A DNA stretch of 64,000 nucleotides from JANMOK01 sp031415055 (GCA_031415055.1 JANOQZ010000021.1:124001-188000); one strand, 5' to 3'; shown: positions 18,257 through 27,727, counted from the stretch's first letter. A program made the numbers and translations. The notes: generated by a model from the letters alone, not told the origin.

Positions 18257-18304
18257 GGCCCGGCAGGGCATCGTTGGTGGGGGCTGACTTTGCTCCGCCG
18301 GGCC
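18257..18304 (+). repeat. hairpin copy 2 with shared 14-nt loop motif
   Basis: Perfect 8-bp inverted repeat GGCCCGGC / GCCGGGCC enclosing 32 nt that include the same TTGGTGGGGGCTGA found in copy 1. It is followed by TTACTCATCTTCTG, not a T-run. The compensated stem change relative to copy 1 is what a structural RNA would show. Confidence 0.6.
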
Positions 18305-18486
18305 TTACTCATCTTCTGTAGGGTCTTTATTCCGCTCAATCATGACCGTGAAGCGATGGAAATGTGGCGATTCCTGGGATTCTTAACAAAAGGTTACTTT
18401 TCTCAAACAGATCATCGGGTAAAAAATACGTCGATTCTGCCGACTTCTCCTTGCCAAGCCATCGCTGAATTGGCCATGTTGTTGGC

Positions 18487-18831
18487 ATGAACATCGCTGT
18501 TGACCCACGGATTGTCGCATTTCCTACCACGTCAGCGCGTGTCAGCTTTCATCGCAGCGAACTCAGCGTGATTCTCTCGGTTTACGGCAAAATGGTCGCC
18601 CTAGGAGAATGGCGAGATTATGGCATTTCTCACCTAACCGACGTTGCTATTTTTTCCGTTTTTCGCCACACGGCCGAAACTCCGCTCTATCGGATTGAGA
18701 AACGACCAAAGTTTGCAGCGCGTCAGGGACAGTATTCGGTCATTGCGATGGATGGCCGAATCTTGAAACGGGGGGCCGATTTGAGAAACGTGATTCGCGT
18801 TCTCGAAAAATTGCTCATCCGGCCAATTTAA
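18487..18831 (+). CDS. DUF2794 domain-containing protein
   Basis: Conserved alphaproteobacterial protein of 114 aa of unknown function. It matches the DUF2794 pattern: VSFHRSELSVILSVYGKMVALGEWRDY near residues 19-45, then YRIEKRPKFAARQGQYSV and DGRILKRGADLRNVIRVLEKLL to the end. The reading frame ends 3 bp past the stop of the convergent NlpC/P60 gene, so the two stops overlap. Confidence 0.8.
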   Translation: MNIAVDPRIVAFPTTSARVSFHRSELSVILSVYGKMVALGEWRDYGISHLTDVAIFSVFRHTAETPLYRIEKRPKFAARQGQYSVIAMDGRILKRGADLRNVIRVLEKLLIRPI

Positions 18832-19658
18832 CCCCAGATGCGACGCCGCGCGATAATTGCGTTGCCCGCCGCACGAGATCGTTCAATAACCGATGAAACC
18901 GATTCTGAAACAACCGCCATGTGGTGGGCGTTGGCGTGAATCATCGTTTCGCCATTTTGCATTATGCCGACATGGCCATCCCAGAAAATCAAATCACCGC
19001 GACGTAGGGGCAAATCGGCAGCAATTTCTTCACCAACAACGGCAACCTGCTGATCAGAATCGCGCGGCACTCGCCTTCCAGCCGCCAACAAGGCAATTTG
19101 CAGTAACCCTGAACAGTCAAATCCCAGTGGCGTGCAGCCCCCCCAAAGATACGGGACACCAACAAAGCGTTCCGCGACCGACACATATTCCGCCGCCCTG
19201 ATGTCGTCCTCGGCAAGCGACTGTAACGGACAAAACCCTCCTTCGACATGCGCGAACCCGCCAACGCTTTCGCCAGAATAGATCGATGACATAAACGGAA
19301 GCGGCTGGCGATCCGTCGGTAGTTTCATATTTGGCCGCGGATAAACATGCGCCCAGTTAGCCACGACACGGTAATTCGCTGCTTGCGCTGGTTCGTGCAA
19401 TCGCGAAGCGACAACATACCCAACATAGCCATCCCGCCGGTTCTGTCCCCAGGCATACCAAGCCGATTTTTCGTAAACGTCAAATATATCACCGTACAGA
19501 AGCTGAGTGGTCAAACGGCCGCCCGGTTTGTCAAACATGTCAAGCCAAGGCACCGCTACCGCCATCGCATGTGGCGCGGCAAAGCGGTCCGCATTCACGT
19601 TCCCACGCAAATGTTCCGCCGCCAAATCAGGTCGAGCAGGGGTTATTCGCGGGTCCAT
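18828..19658 (-). CDS. NlpC/P60-family peptidoglycan endopeptidase
   Basis: Cysteine peptidase of 276 aa that would cleave murein stem peptides. The N-terminal half contains SH3-like segments (ATP-independent LLYGDIFDVYEKSAWYAWGQ and GYVGYV). The NlpC/P60 domain begins near residue 160 with AERFVGVPYLWGG. The catalytic Cys is in FDCSG (near 181), His in GDLIFWDGHVGIM (near 228) and the third polar residue in HANAHH. No signal peptide is visible. It overlaps the upstream aminopeptidase gene by one base (TAATG), so both are co-transcribed. Confidence 0.88.
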   Translation of the reverse strand: MDPRITPARPDLAAEHLRGNVNADRFAAPHAMAVAVPWLDMFDKPGGRLTTQLLYGDIFDVYEKSAWYAWGQNRRDGYVGYVVASRLHEPAQAANYRVVANWAHVYPRPNMKLPTDRQPLPFMSSIYSGESVGGFAHVEGGFCPLQSLAEDDIRAAEYVSVAERFVGVPYLWGGCTPLGFDCSGLLQIALLAAGRRVPRDSDQQVAVVGEEIAADLPLRRGDLIFWDGHVGIMQNGETMIHANAHHMAVVSESVSSVIERSRAAGNAIIARRRIWG

Positions 19659-21046
19659 TAGCCACCGTACCTTTGCGTCAACACTTGCAAAATCGCCCGA
19701 GCCGCCTGTCCTGCACCGCCTTTTGGCCGTGCTGGTTTCGCCGTCGGCGCCCAGCCATAAAAGTCGAAATGGGCAAATCCCACGGGATTGCTCACAAATC
19801 TGCGCAGAAACAACGCAGCGGTTATCGCCCCCGCCATACCACCCGACGGCGCATTGTCCAAATCGGCAATCCCCGGCTCAATCAGGCTTTCGTATCCGTT
19901 CCAAAATGGCATGCGCCATACCGGGTCGCCGACGAGATTTCCGGCAATAGATAATTCCGCCGCAAGCGAATCGTCATCGCTAAACATCGCCGGTAAATCT
20001 GCTCCCAAAGCCGTCCGAGCCGCTCCCGTCAACGTCGCCAAGCAAAAAAGCAAATCAGGCTTATCCTCGTCCGCGTAAGCCAGCGCATCCGCCAAAATCA
20101 ACCGTCCCTCGGCATCGGTATTGTTGATCTCAACGGTCAAGCCTTTGCGCGAAGTCAGGATGTCCTGTGGCCGAAAAGCATTGCCAGCAATCGAGTTTTC
20201 CACACACGGAACCAGCACCCGCAATCGAACCTTCAGGTTCAAAGCCATAATCATTTGCGCCAGTCCCATAACTGTCGCCGCCCCGCCCATGTCTTTTTTC
20301 ATCAACCCCATCGAAGATGACGGCTTAATATCCAATCCGCCGGTATCAAAACAAACGCCTTTGCCAACCAAAGTCACTTTGGGTGCATCCAGCGGCCCCC
20401 AGCGCAGATCCATTAGCCTTGGCCCCTGCTCCGACGCCCGTCCAACGGCGTGAATCATCGGAAAATTGTCCGACAGTAAATTTTCGCCTTTGATCACTTC
20501 TACATTCGCGCCGAATCGTTCAGCCAAATCCCGGAAAGCCGCCTCCAGCTTCTCGGGGCCCATGTCCGACGCCGGCGTATTTATCAGATCGCGGGTCAAA
20601 AACTCGCCGGCCGTAATCGCTTCAATTCGGCCAGAATCGACCCCATCGGGCGCGACCAGACGCGCTTTCATCGGCTTGCTTTTGCGATAGCGGTCAAAAT
20701 GATATTGCGAAAGCAGCCAACCTAGCGCCGCTTCGTCGCGATCGCTTTTCTTCAAGCCCGAGGCGATGCGATATGTGCCAGCAGGCAATCCGGGCACAAT
20801 CTGCGCCAAATGGAATCGCCCGCGCGTCCGCGCCGCGCTATCACCCCAACCTACCAAAACGGCAGCAATTCCACCTTCGGCATCGGGGAAACTCAACGTC
20901 GAACCTAACGATCCATCAAAGCCAGAACTTGCAATCCAACGGCGTGTCACAGCACTTTGATTGGCGCTCCAACTTTCCAAGGCAGATTTTTCGACAACAT
21001 GAAGCGGAATTGCCCCCACCGACGACGACGCAAATTTCGCTAACAT
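19658..21046 (-). CDS. leucyl aminopeptidase family (M17) protein
   Basis: Cytosolic metallo-aminopeptidase of 462 aa. The C-terminal catalytic half carries the M17 signature NTDAEGRLILADALAY (near residue 307) and metal ligands in LVGKGVCFDTGGLDIKPSSSMGLMKKDMGG (Lys and Asp residues near 235-262). The ATG at 21046 is preferred over a TTG eight codons upstream. The pairing with the following NlpC/P60 gene suggests joint use in peptidoglycan peptide turnover. Confidence 0.9.
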   Translation of the reverse strand: MLAKFASSSVGAIPLHVVEKSALESWSANQSAVTRRWIASSGFDGSLGSTLSFPDAEGGIAAVLVGWGDSAARTRGRFHLAQIVPGLPAGTYRIASGLKKSDRDEAALGWLLSQYHFDRYRKSKPMKARLVAPDGVDSGRIEAITAGEFLTRDLINTPASDMGPEKLEAAFRDLAERFGANVEVIKGENLLSDNFPMIHAVGRASEQGPRLMDLRWGPLDAPKVTLVGKGVCFDTGGLDIKPSSSMGLMKKDMGGAATVMGLAQMIMALNLKVRLRVLVPCVENSIAGNAFRPQDILTSRKGLTVEINNTDAEGRLILADALAYADEDKPDLLFCLATLTGAARTALGADLPAMFSDDDSLAAELSIAGNLVGDPVWRMPFWNGYESLIEPGIADLDNAPSGGMAGAITAALFLRRFVSNPVGFAHFDFYGWAPTAKPARPKGGAGQAARAILQVLTQRYGG

Positions 21047-21116
21047 CAACCGCCCCAAACCAATAACCAAAGTTCAGACTAGCGGATATCGCCGTCAATT
21101 CAACCGCTTATCAATT

Positions 21117-21491
21117 TCAATGACTGGTCATCTCTGGTGCCGAGAACAACGAATCTTCGCCAATGCGAATCAGTCGTGCGGCAACAGCATGAATTGCCGT
21201 CAGATTGCCAATCTTCACGCAGTTCATCAAATCGCGGGCGACGTAGGAAACACCAACCATTCCAATCTGTTCCGCAGTTCCCACCAACCCCAAACAGAAC
21301 CGATAAATCTCCGGCAAATCCTCAATTTTCAAAGCTTTTTCCAAACGCGACAGGCGATCTGCGATCTGAAAAAATGAATCTTCCAGAATCTCTTCGCATT
21401 TGTCGTGCCCCAGCGACTGACGTAACACGCGGATCGATTCTACATCGACCAACGCCGTTTCCACCGCCGCCAGCTTATAAACCTGGCCCAT
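21117..21491 (-). CDS. small Hpt-like helical protein lacking the phosphohistidine
   Basis: All-helical protein of 124 aa. The stretch RFCLGLVGTAEQIGMVGVSYVARDL (near residues 64-88) aligns by eye with the AHTLKGSAxxxGAxxLAxxAxxLE core of histidine phosphotransfer domains, but a Cys or Leu occupies the histidine position. The remaining histidines (near 29, 100 and the C-terminus) are not in the right place. It would therefore be an Hpt-fold protein without phosphotransfer. It lies 70 bp upstream of the aminopeptidase gene on the same strand. Family assignment is inference. Confidence 0.5.
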   Translation of the reverse strand: MGQVYKLAAVETALVDVESIRVLRQSLGHDKCEEILEDSFFQIADRLSRLEKALKIEDLPEIYRFCLGLVGTAEQIGMVGVSYVARDLMNCVKIGNLTAIHAVAARLIRIGEDSLFSAPEMTSH

Positions 21492-21624
21492 ACCCGCTCC
21501 ACTCCGTCCCCAACATTAACATGAATTGACGTATTTGAAAAATCGGTAATTTTGTATCGGCAGGAACACGATATTCGCGTGCAATTTTGTTCAACTGCAC
21601 GCGGCATTGTTAAGGTTTCATCAC

Positions 21625-23319
21625 CTATTGCAGATAAATTTCCCGGTCACCCGGCCAATTCAACTCGAATCCGAATTCGATTTTTTGGGTCGCACCTCCG
21701 GCAAGGTCAAACGTCCAAGTCCGCACGCCGCGCTTGCCCTCAAAATCCACCTCGGTCGGCTCCGGTCGCGCATAGGCGTCCACAGACAGGTCTTCGGCTT
21801 CCGAGAAAGGTACCCGATCGAAAATCGTCACTTTGATCGGATAGTCCAATAGACTTTCCGTTGTGATCTCAAATTTTTCCACCCGTCGATTGGTCGTTCC
21901 GATAATTCCGAAATCGCCCTCTTCCTTGTCAACGACCACGCGCCTAATCTCAAGCCCGTCAAGCACACCAAAAGGCAGGATCGTTTCCTTGCCCACCGCA
22001 ATCATTGGCACATAAACCTCGCCCACAAACGTCCCGTCCCGAAACGCCGCCGCCCGTCCGGGCAAAATCGGTCCACCAAACGTGTTGGTAATCGTGGCGT
22101 AAAGATAGGCATGCGGGTCAAACTCTGGTGTCGCCCGCGCCAAAATGCCCCCATCGGCGCTCGCCTTGTCGATTGTCAATTGCCGCACTGTGCCATCACC
22201 GGCAACATTGGTGGCCCCGGCCATTTCATAAACAACTGTCTGCCCTTGGATGCTGATGCCTGCCAGAACTTCCCGCGCCGCCACAGATGCCGATTCTGGC
22301 ATCACCGCCTTCTGCGCATCCGACATAACTTCGGCCTCCGCAGGTGCCTCAAAAACCAGATTGCTGACCGTTTCATTGGACGCGCCTACGTTGTAAACTT
22401 CCGCCAACACCGCCTGAAGTTCCCACAATCCCGGCGCATCCATCCGGTCGCTCCGCTGCGCTGTAGAAAGCGTCAGCGCCACATTTGCCCAATCTTCACC
22501 AGTAAATTGTTGCACCCGCGCGTGACGTTCTATGGTCAGTCTCGGCTGCGCACCCTGTTCCAGCCGCAAATCATAGATCGGCTCCCATCCGGCCCCATCA
22601 ACGAAATAGTTTAACTCCAATGTGCCATTCACGTTCGCATCGGACGCAATCTCGACGCTGGCGATTGAACGTTCCGGAGCAGGCATCTGCGCTGCAGCCA
22701 GCGCTTCTTGTGCCTTGGCCAGGTCGACGTTCAAATCCTCGGCCTTTGTTGTATTGCCATCAATCTGCAATTGCGCCGCGTTCTTTTCGGCCAAAGCTTT
22801 CGTTGTTTCGGCAGCCAAAACCGCAATCGCCGCCGCCCAAGTGTCGGGCCCAGCTCGCAATTTGTCGGCTTCATCCACCAAGCGTTGCGGCTCACGATCA
22901 ATCAGCGCCGCGATCATTTGTTCGCGCACCGCAGCTGCCTGAATCACGGCAAAATGCGCCCGATTTTCCACGTCCAGTAGCCGCAACTTCTCTTCAATCG
23001 CATCGACCGCCAACTGCTCGGGCCCATCAATTTCAAATACCGGTGGCAGCCGATCAACGCGATGATCGACCGAAACTATGCTGAATGGCACGTCGCCTGT
23101 ACCAGACACCCTTAAACTTGCCGCATCAAAATTGAGCGGCAGGTCATCAACTACAATCGAATTGGCACCGGCACTCGCCTGAAACGCCACCGTCCGCGTA
23201 ACCAACGCCCCAGAAGAATAAACCGTCGCCGCGGAAATTGCGCTTTCGGCATCAATTTCAGCCGCAAAAGTCGGCAATGCCGCCAACAAAGCAATCAATG
23301 AAAAACAAATCGGGCGCAT
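21625..23319 (-). CDS. DUF4139 domain-containing protein (MuiA-like)
   Basis: Exported protein of 564 aa with a clear signal peptide (MRPICFSLIALLAALPTFA). The N-terminal DUF4140-like part has ATVYSSGALVTRTVAF, then a coiled-coil region (about 110-190), then the DUF4139 beta-rich domain with LELNYFVDGAGWEPIYDLRL and a final segment on TWTFDLAGGATQKIEFGFEL. The start at 23319 is fixed by a strong AGGAGG ribosome site 8 bp upstream; the frame runs further 5' without support. Function is unknown; relatives are called mucoidy inhibitor A in some genomes. Confidence 0.85.
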   Translation of the reverse strand: MRPICFSLIALLAALPTFAAEIDAESAISAATVYSSGALVTRTVAFQASAGANSIVVDDLPLNFDAASLRVSGTGDVPFSIVSVDHRVDRLPPVFEIDGPEQLAVDAIEEKLRLLDVENRAHFAVIQAAAVREQMIAALIDREPQRLVDEADKLRAGPDTWAAAIAVLAAETTKALAEKNAAQLQIDGNTTKAEDLNVDLAKAQEALAAAQMPAPERSIASVEIASDANVNGTLELNYFVDGAGWEPIYDLRLEQGAQPRLTIERHARVQQFTGEDWANVALTLSTAQRSDRMDAPGLWELQAVLAEVYNVGASNETVSNLVFEAPAEAEVMSDAQKAVMPESASVAAREVLAGISIQGQTVVYEMAGATNVAGDGTVRQLTIDKASADGGILARATPEFDPHAYLYATITNTFGGPILPGRAAAFRDGTFVGEVYVPMIAVGKETILPFGVLDGLEIRRVVVDKEEGDFGIIGTTNRRVEKFEITTESLLDYPIKVTIFDRVPFSEAEDLSVDAYARPEPTEVDFEGKRGVRTWTFDLAGGATQKIEFGFELNWPGDREIYLQ

Positions 23320-23398
23320 CAATATCCTCCTGAAACGCGTCGCATCGAAAATCAGACGCAGCCTGACCCGCAATCCTTGGCCCGCCAAGAGGGTAATT

Positions 23399-24421
23399 TC
23401 ACCCCTTTTTCAAAACCCTTCGCCCCAGCAATTCGGCAATCTGCACCGCATTCAGCGCCGCACCCTTGCGCAAATTGTCGCTGACAACCCAAAGGTTGAT
23501 GCCGTTGTCCAATGTCTGGTCCTGCCGTATGCGCGAAACAAACGTCGCGTAGTCACCGACGCATTCTATCGGCGTCGTATATCCGCCGGGCTCACGCTTA
23601 TCGACCACCAAAACACCCGGCGCTTCGCGCAAAATCTCGCGTGCCTCTTCCTCGTCGAGATATTCCTCGAACTCGATGTTGATCGCCTCGGAATGGCCAA
23701 CAAATACCGGCACCCGCACGCAGGTCGCCGTCACTTTGATTTTGGGATCGAGGATCTTCTTGGTCTCGGCGACCATCTTCCATTCTTCCTTGGTCTGGCC
23801 GTCTTCCATGAACACATCGATTTGCGGGATCACGTTGAAAGCGATCTGTTTGGGGAATTTCTTCGGTGCCACTTCCTGACCAGGCACGAAAATGCCCTTG
23901 GTCTGCCGCCACAACTCGTCCATGCCATCTTTCCCGGCACCTGAAACTGACTGATATGTCGAAACCACCACCCGTTTGATCCGCGCCCGATCGTGCAAGG
24001 GCTTCAGCGCCACCACCATCTGCGCAGTCGAGCAATTTGGGTTGGAGATGATGTTTTTCTTGGCATAACCCATCACCGCGTCGGGGTTCACTTCCGGAAC
24101 GATTAGGGGAACATCGTAATCATAGCGATACAGCGACGAGTTATCGATCACCACGCAGCCCGCTTTTGCCGCCATGGGCGCATATATCTTTGTCGCCTCC
24201 GACCCAACGGCGAACAAAGCAATGTCCCAACCGGCGAAATCAAAGCCATCCAAATCCTTTGTTTTCAAGGTCTTGTCACCAAAACTGACCTCGGTTCCCA
24301 TCGACTTTCGGCTAGCCAGTGCAACAATCTCGTCAATGGGAAACTCGCGTTCCGCCAGGATGTTCAGCATTTCGCGGCCCACGTTCCCCGTGGCCCCGGC
24401 AACGACAACTTTGTAACCCAT
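23399..24421 (-). CDS. asd: aspartate-semialdehyde dehydrogenase
   Basis: Catalyses NADPH-dependent reduction of aspartyl phosphate in the lysine/DAP, methionine and threonine branch. The 340-aa protein begins MGYKVVVAGATGNVGREML (NADP fold), has the catalytic Cys in ISNPNCSTAQM near residue 131, and the catalytic His in RVPVFVGHSEAINIEF near residue 240. ATG 24421 has GAGAG just upstream; an ATG five codons earlier is possible. Confidence 0.96.
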   Translation of the reverse strand: MGYKVVVAGATGNVGREMLNILAEREFPIDEIVALASRKSMGTEVSFGDKTLKTKDLDGFDFAGWDIALFAVGSEATKIYAPMAAKAGCVVIDNSSLYRYDYDVPLIVPEVNPDAVMGYAKKNIISNPNCSTAQMVVALKPLHDRARIKRVVVSTYQSVSGAGKDGMDELWRQTKGIFVPGQEVAPKKFPKQIAFNVIPQIDVFMEDGQTKEEWKMVAETKKILDPKIKVTATCVRVPVFVGHSEAINIEFEEYLDEEEAREILREAPGVLVVDKREPGGYTTPIECVGDYATFVSRIRQDQTLDNGINLWVVSDNLRKGAALNAVQIAELLGRRVLKKG

Positions 24422-24497
24422 ATTACTCTCGCCCATTCATCAAAGACGGGCGCTTCTAGCGCATCATCCTGACAATGTGAAATGTTGAATCGTGACC

Positions 24498-25694
24498 TTA
24501 AAGCCGAACGGGAAGATACCGCCAAACCAGCCAGCCGATAACCGCCATCCCAACTGCCAAAGCCCAGAATGCCCCGGAAAACCCAAACCACTGGAACATG
24601 AAGAAATAAACCAGCGGCGGGAACAATTCGGAGGCATCCAGATAAGTCCGATACACCGTCGTCATTTGCGGCCGCTCGTGCGGATGCACCGCCCGCAAGA
24701 ACGGCACCGGCCCCAACCCATCCAAAACTGACGCGAACAAAGCGGCCGCTACGAATGCGGAACCTGCCAACAAAGCATGACCCGCACCCAGTAAACCGAC
24801 AATTATCACCAGTCCCGCCGACAGCCAAAACGACCGCGCCAGAACCAGCCGAATGGTAAACCGCTTCGCCACTCGACCGACAAACATGTTCACGAACAGC
24901 ATCAAATTGCCCAAAGCCACAATCGCTCCGCCCGCCTGCGGACCATATCCTCCCTCAACCATCAAAATCGGACCATAGATGAAAAAAGTCACCCAAAACG
25001 ACGACCGTCCAAAGGCGATCAGCCACGCCAGTCGCATCCGTGGTTGGGCAGCAAACCGACCCAATGACTTCAACGGGTTCGGTGGCTTCATCACCCCGGC
25101 CCTGATCGGCCCCTTTTCGATCAGCCGCAACACCCAGAAAAGCGACAACAAACTCATCGCCGCACAGACGCTTAGCAGCGCCGGTGCCCAAATCCCGTAA
25201 GTCTCGAACAACCAAATCCCAATGAACGGAAACGTCCCCCACGCCAGCGTCGCCACTGCAAACCGCAACGGCTCGGACCGCACCAATTGCTGTTTGTGAA
25301 TATTGTCCATGATATACAGCGCCAACGTCACGTTCAGCACCGCAGCGCCAGTCGTTCGCAAGAACATGGTCAAAACCTGGGTCGCCTCAAACCCGACCGT
25401 CAGCATCAAAGCGCAAGTCGCCGACATCACCGCGCCCAAAGTATAGGTCCACCGCCGCGACAGTCGCAGGATCAAATACGGTATGGCGAAACTGAAACAC
25501 AGCGCCGCCATCGCAACGCAGGTATAGACAAGAGAGACATTTTCTTTGCTGCCGAACAACTCATAGGCCTGAAGCGGAATGACTGTCGCCACCGAAGCCC
25601 GCGTCACCGATTCCAGAAAATACAAAGCCGAAAACGTCCAAGCCCCCGGTTGAGACTTGGGCACCCAAAACGGCTGCCGCATGCTGAAACTCAT
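24498..25694 (-). CDS. major facilitator superfamily transporter
   Basis: Membrane transporter of about 398 aa with roughly 12 hydrophobic segments and no large soluble domain. Loops carry short basic motifs such as LRLSRRW and RVAKRFTIR, typical of MFS inside loops. Several N-terminal ATGs are in frame (25727 as GTG, 25694 ATG, 25682 ATG); 25694 is used because GGGA lies upstream. The substrate cannot be inferred, and the neighbouring asd gene is probably unrelated. Confidence 0.82.
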   Translation of the reverse strand: MSFSMRQPFWVPKSQPGAWTFSALYFLESVTRASVATVIPLQAYELFGSKENVSLVYTCVAMAALCFSFAIPYLILRLSRRWTYTLGAVMSATCALMLTVGFEATQVLTMFLRTTGAAVLNVTLALYIMDNIHKQQLVRSEPLRFAVATLAWGTFPFIGIWLFETYGIWAPALLSVCAAMSLLSLFWVLRLIEKGPIRAGVMKPPNPLKSLGRFAAQPRMRLAWLIAFGRSSFWVTFFIYGPILMVEGGYGPQAGGAIVALGNLMLFVNMFVGRVAKRFTIRLVLARSFWLSAGLVIIVGLLGAGHALLAGSAFVAAALFASVLDGLGPVPFLRAVHPHERPQMTTVYRTYLDASELFPPLVYFFMFQWFGFSGAFWALAVGMAVIGWLVWRYLPVRL

Positions 25695-25793
25695 CGTGAT
25701 CCCGGTTGCTATGCCGCCAGTGACCACAGATCAGCCAAGTTGACTCGCTTGTTCGGTCAGGCGGCGCTTTGAAAACGACATTCGCCGCCTAGA

Positions 25794-27161
25794 TTACGGA
25801 TTGTAGATTTCCGATTTGGCACCAACATAGCCGTCCCAAGCAAACCAATAGGCGATATGGCCAGCAATGCGGAGCAGCTTTCGGCCTCTGGAATCGGTCA
25901 ATGCTTCTTCGTCCACTGTCCAGACACTTCCATCCGAGGCCCGCAATTGGTTCGGGCTTCCGCCGGTGAATGTCAGAATCCCGCGTTCATAGGCGCGGAC
26001 TGAACGCGTTTCTGCATCGCCAAGTAAAACCAAAGCCATATCGCCGATTTGATCGTTGATTACCTTGGCTGGCATGAACGCCGACAACGGCCAGGCCTTG
26101 GCAGCGCCGGTCGTGCGGATGCCGAAGACATAGTCTTTTTGGCGGAAACGTGATTGATCAACTGCTGCGGGAAACATCAATCCTTCTGCAGCAAAATACT
26201 CGTTGTAAACCACGCCCGATCCATAGTCGCGGGAATGACCGGTTTTCAACGACAGCACCGTCGTCTGGGGATTTGCAGCCCGCCAATTTTCCCACGTGGT
26301 TATAACAACCGGTCGCTGGCGAAGTTCAATTCCCGACCCGACTAGCGGGCCGACGACCGGCCGACCGGTAAACTGGTTCCATAACGAATTCGTCTCGCGA
26401 TCAAACATCAACTTGTTTGATCGATACAAGAACCCTGACGAACCAAAAATTAGCGGTCGCGCCCGATCCACGTCGGTTTCAAACAGAATGCCCGAACCAC
26501 AAAGCGTGCAATAGGCCAGCGCCACTGGAACACCACCGATAACGTCGTTGAACATTTCGTGCCAACCCATGATTCGCAGCGGATAGGCGCGAATGTCGCC
26601 ATTGATCGACACACCAAATACCAGGTCTTCGGCGTGCAAATAGTCGGCAGAGTCCGCCGAAATCATCGCTGGCCGATCAAGCGAGGGAATGCCATCCTTT
26701 GCGACGCCGCCCCAAGCAATCTCCTCAATCCGAATCCCCATCCGGCCACGCTCCAGATATTCTGGTTTCAGGAAATCGGCAAAGTTAGGATCGATTTGCA
26801 AAAAAAGGCTTCGGGTAAATTCGGCGAATGCCGGATGTGGCACGATTTCCGGGTGCAGTTCCTGCCAGATCATCCAGTCAAACCAATCCTCGCCGCCGTC
26901 ATCACCAGTGATGCTGCGCAGTGTCTGCAGGATTGGCTGCGACGGTGTCCGCGTGTATCGCAGCGCCAGAATAAGTGCCGCCGCCATGTCGGGATTGCCG
27001 CGCGAAGCAATCGCCCGCAATGCTTGCCCGACTTCGTCCGTGCCGCCGAACACCAATGCAGACTGGGCATCGGCCATTCCATCATCTTGAGCCAAAACTG
27101 GCAGGCCAACAAAACTGGTTGCGACCAAAAGGCTGCCGAATATTCGACGCGAAAATACCAT
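25794..27161 (-). CDS. DUF3179 domain-containing exported protein
   Basis: Predicted periplasmic protein of 455 aa with signal peptide RRIFGSLLVATSFVGLPVLAQ. The DUF3179 core is recognisable from GVSINGDIRAYPLRIMGWHEM, then VALAYCTLCGSG (near residue 220), then FGSSGFLYRSNKLMFDRETNSLWNQ. A GGAGGGTGGC site sits directly before ATG 27161 and fixes the start. The function of the domain is unknown. The CxxC pair and conserved Asp/His residues hint at a redox or metal site, but that is inference. Confidence 0.85.
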   Translation of the reverse strand: MVFSRRIFGSLLVATSFVGLPVLAQDDGMADAQSALVFGGTDEVGQALRAIASRGNPDMAAALILALRYTRTPSQPILQTLRSITGDDGGEDWFDWMIWQELHPEIVPHPAFAEFTRSLFLQIDPNFADFLKPEYLERGRMGIRIEEIAWGGVAKDGIPSLDRPAMISADSADYLHAEDLVFGVSINGDIRAYPLRIMGWHEMFNDVIGGVPVALAYCTLCGSGILFETDVDRARPLIFGSSGFLYRSNKLMFDRETNSLWNQFTGRPVVGPLVGSGIELRQRPVVITTWENWRAANPQTTVLSLKTGHSRDYGSGVVYNEYFAAEGLMFPAAVDQSRFRQKDYVFGIRTTGAAKAWPLSAFMPAKVINDQIGDMALVLLGDAETRSVRAYERGILTFTGGSPNQLRASDGSVWTVDEEALTDSRGRKLLRIAGHIAYWFAWDGYVGAKSEIYNP

Positions 27162-27246
27162 GCCACCCTCCACAAGCTGTCGCGGGCAGTTTGGCGGTTT
27201 CGATGTTCACATGCCAAACACTAGCAGGTGAATGTGCGGGGTCAGC

Positions 27247-27699
27247 CTAGATCGCCCGCATCCGATTGTTCCGCGCTTCGTGCTCGACCTCTGCCAGTCC
27301 CAACACTTCAAGCACCGGCGGCACATAGTTACCGAATCGACCGCGATAACCTTTGCGCATTCCATAATAGCCGCCGACTGGGTTGCCATTATCCCGAGCC
27401 CAAGCCTCAAGCGACCCCTCCTTCACCGGTTTGCCCTCATCCGCATTCCCCAGCGCCACCCAATCACCCGCTGCCGTCAACATTGCGTGTGCGTCCGCGA
27501 TGCAGCGCAAATGATAAGACAATACCGTCGTCCCCACTTTTACTACCAATGCCTGTTTCACCTCATCGCGCCACGCCTCGAAATCCGAACTTAAGGATGG
27601 AGTTTTCAACAGCCACGGGTCGTCCGCCGTCCCATTTCCATAACTCACTGTGTTCAATTCAAATGCTCCACTTCCGTTTTCAACCACTTCCCGAATCAT
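27247..27699 (-). CDS. conserved hypothetical protein divergent from an HTH regulator
   Basis: Soluble protein of 150 aa, not confidently recognised. It has a well-conserved look, with an N-terminal FELNTVSYGNGTADDPWLL, a central YHLRCIADAHAML and a C-terminal GNPVGGYYGMRKGYRGRFGNYVPP motif ending in EHEARNNRMRA. It may belong to the DUF6855 group, from memory only. It faces the HTH regulator across about 50 bp holding a dyad at 27728-27742 and is its most likely target. Confidence 0.65.
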   Translation of the reverse strand: MIREVVENGSGAFELNTVSYGNGTADDPWLLKTPSLSSDFEAWRDEVKQALVVKVGTTVLSYHLRCIADAHAMLTAAGDWVALGNADEGKPVKEGSLEAWARDNGNPVGGYYGMRKGYRGRFGNYVPPVLEVLGLAEVEHEARNNRMRAI

Positions 27700-27727
27700 T
27701 CGTCATGCATTCATAGAACCAGTAAGG

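Larger units (their letters stand above)
17969..18486. other. 518-bp intergenic region with paired look-alike hairpins
   Basis: No convincing gene is seen between hspQ and the DUF2794 gene. Two hairpins occur 223 bp apart. The first has arms at 18034-18043 and 18070-18079 (10 bp, perfect). The second has arms at 18257-18264 and 18297-18304 (8 bp, perfect, extendable by G-U pairs). Each encloses a loop containing the same 14-mer TTGGTGGGGGCTGA (18050-18063 and 18274-18287). A frame at 18230-18490 runs through the second hairpin but lacks protein-like features. The arms differ in sequence while the loop is conserved, as in structured RNA. Confidence 0.7.

Noticed and set aside
18230..18490. 86-codon frame on the + strand between hspQ and the DUF2794 gene
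   Set aside because: It runs through a perfect hairpin, has no ribosome site, and its product looks like translated non-coding DNA (odd Trp/Arg-rich composition).
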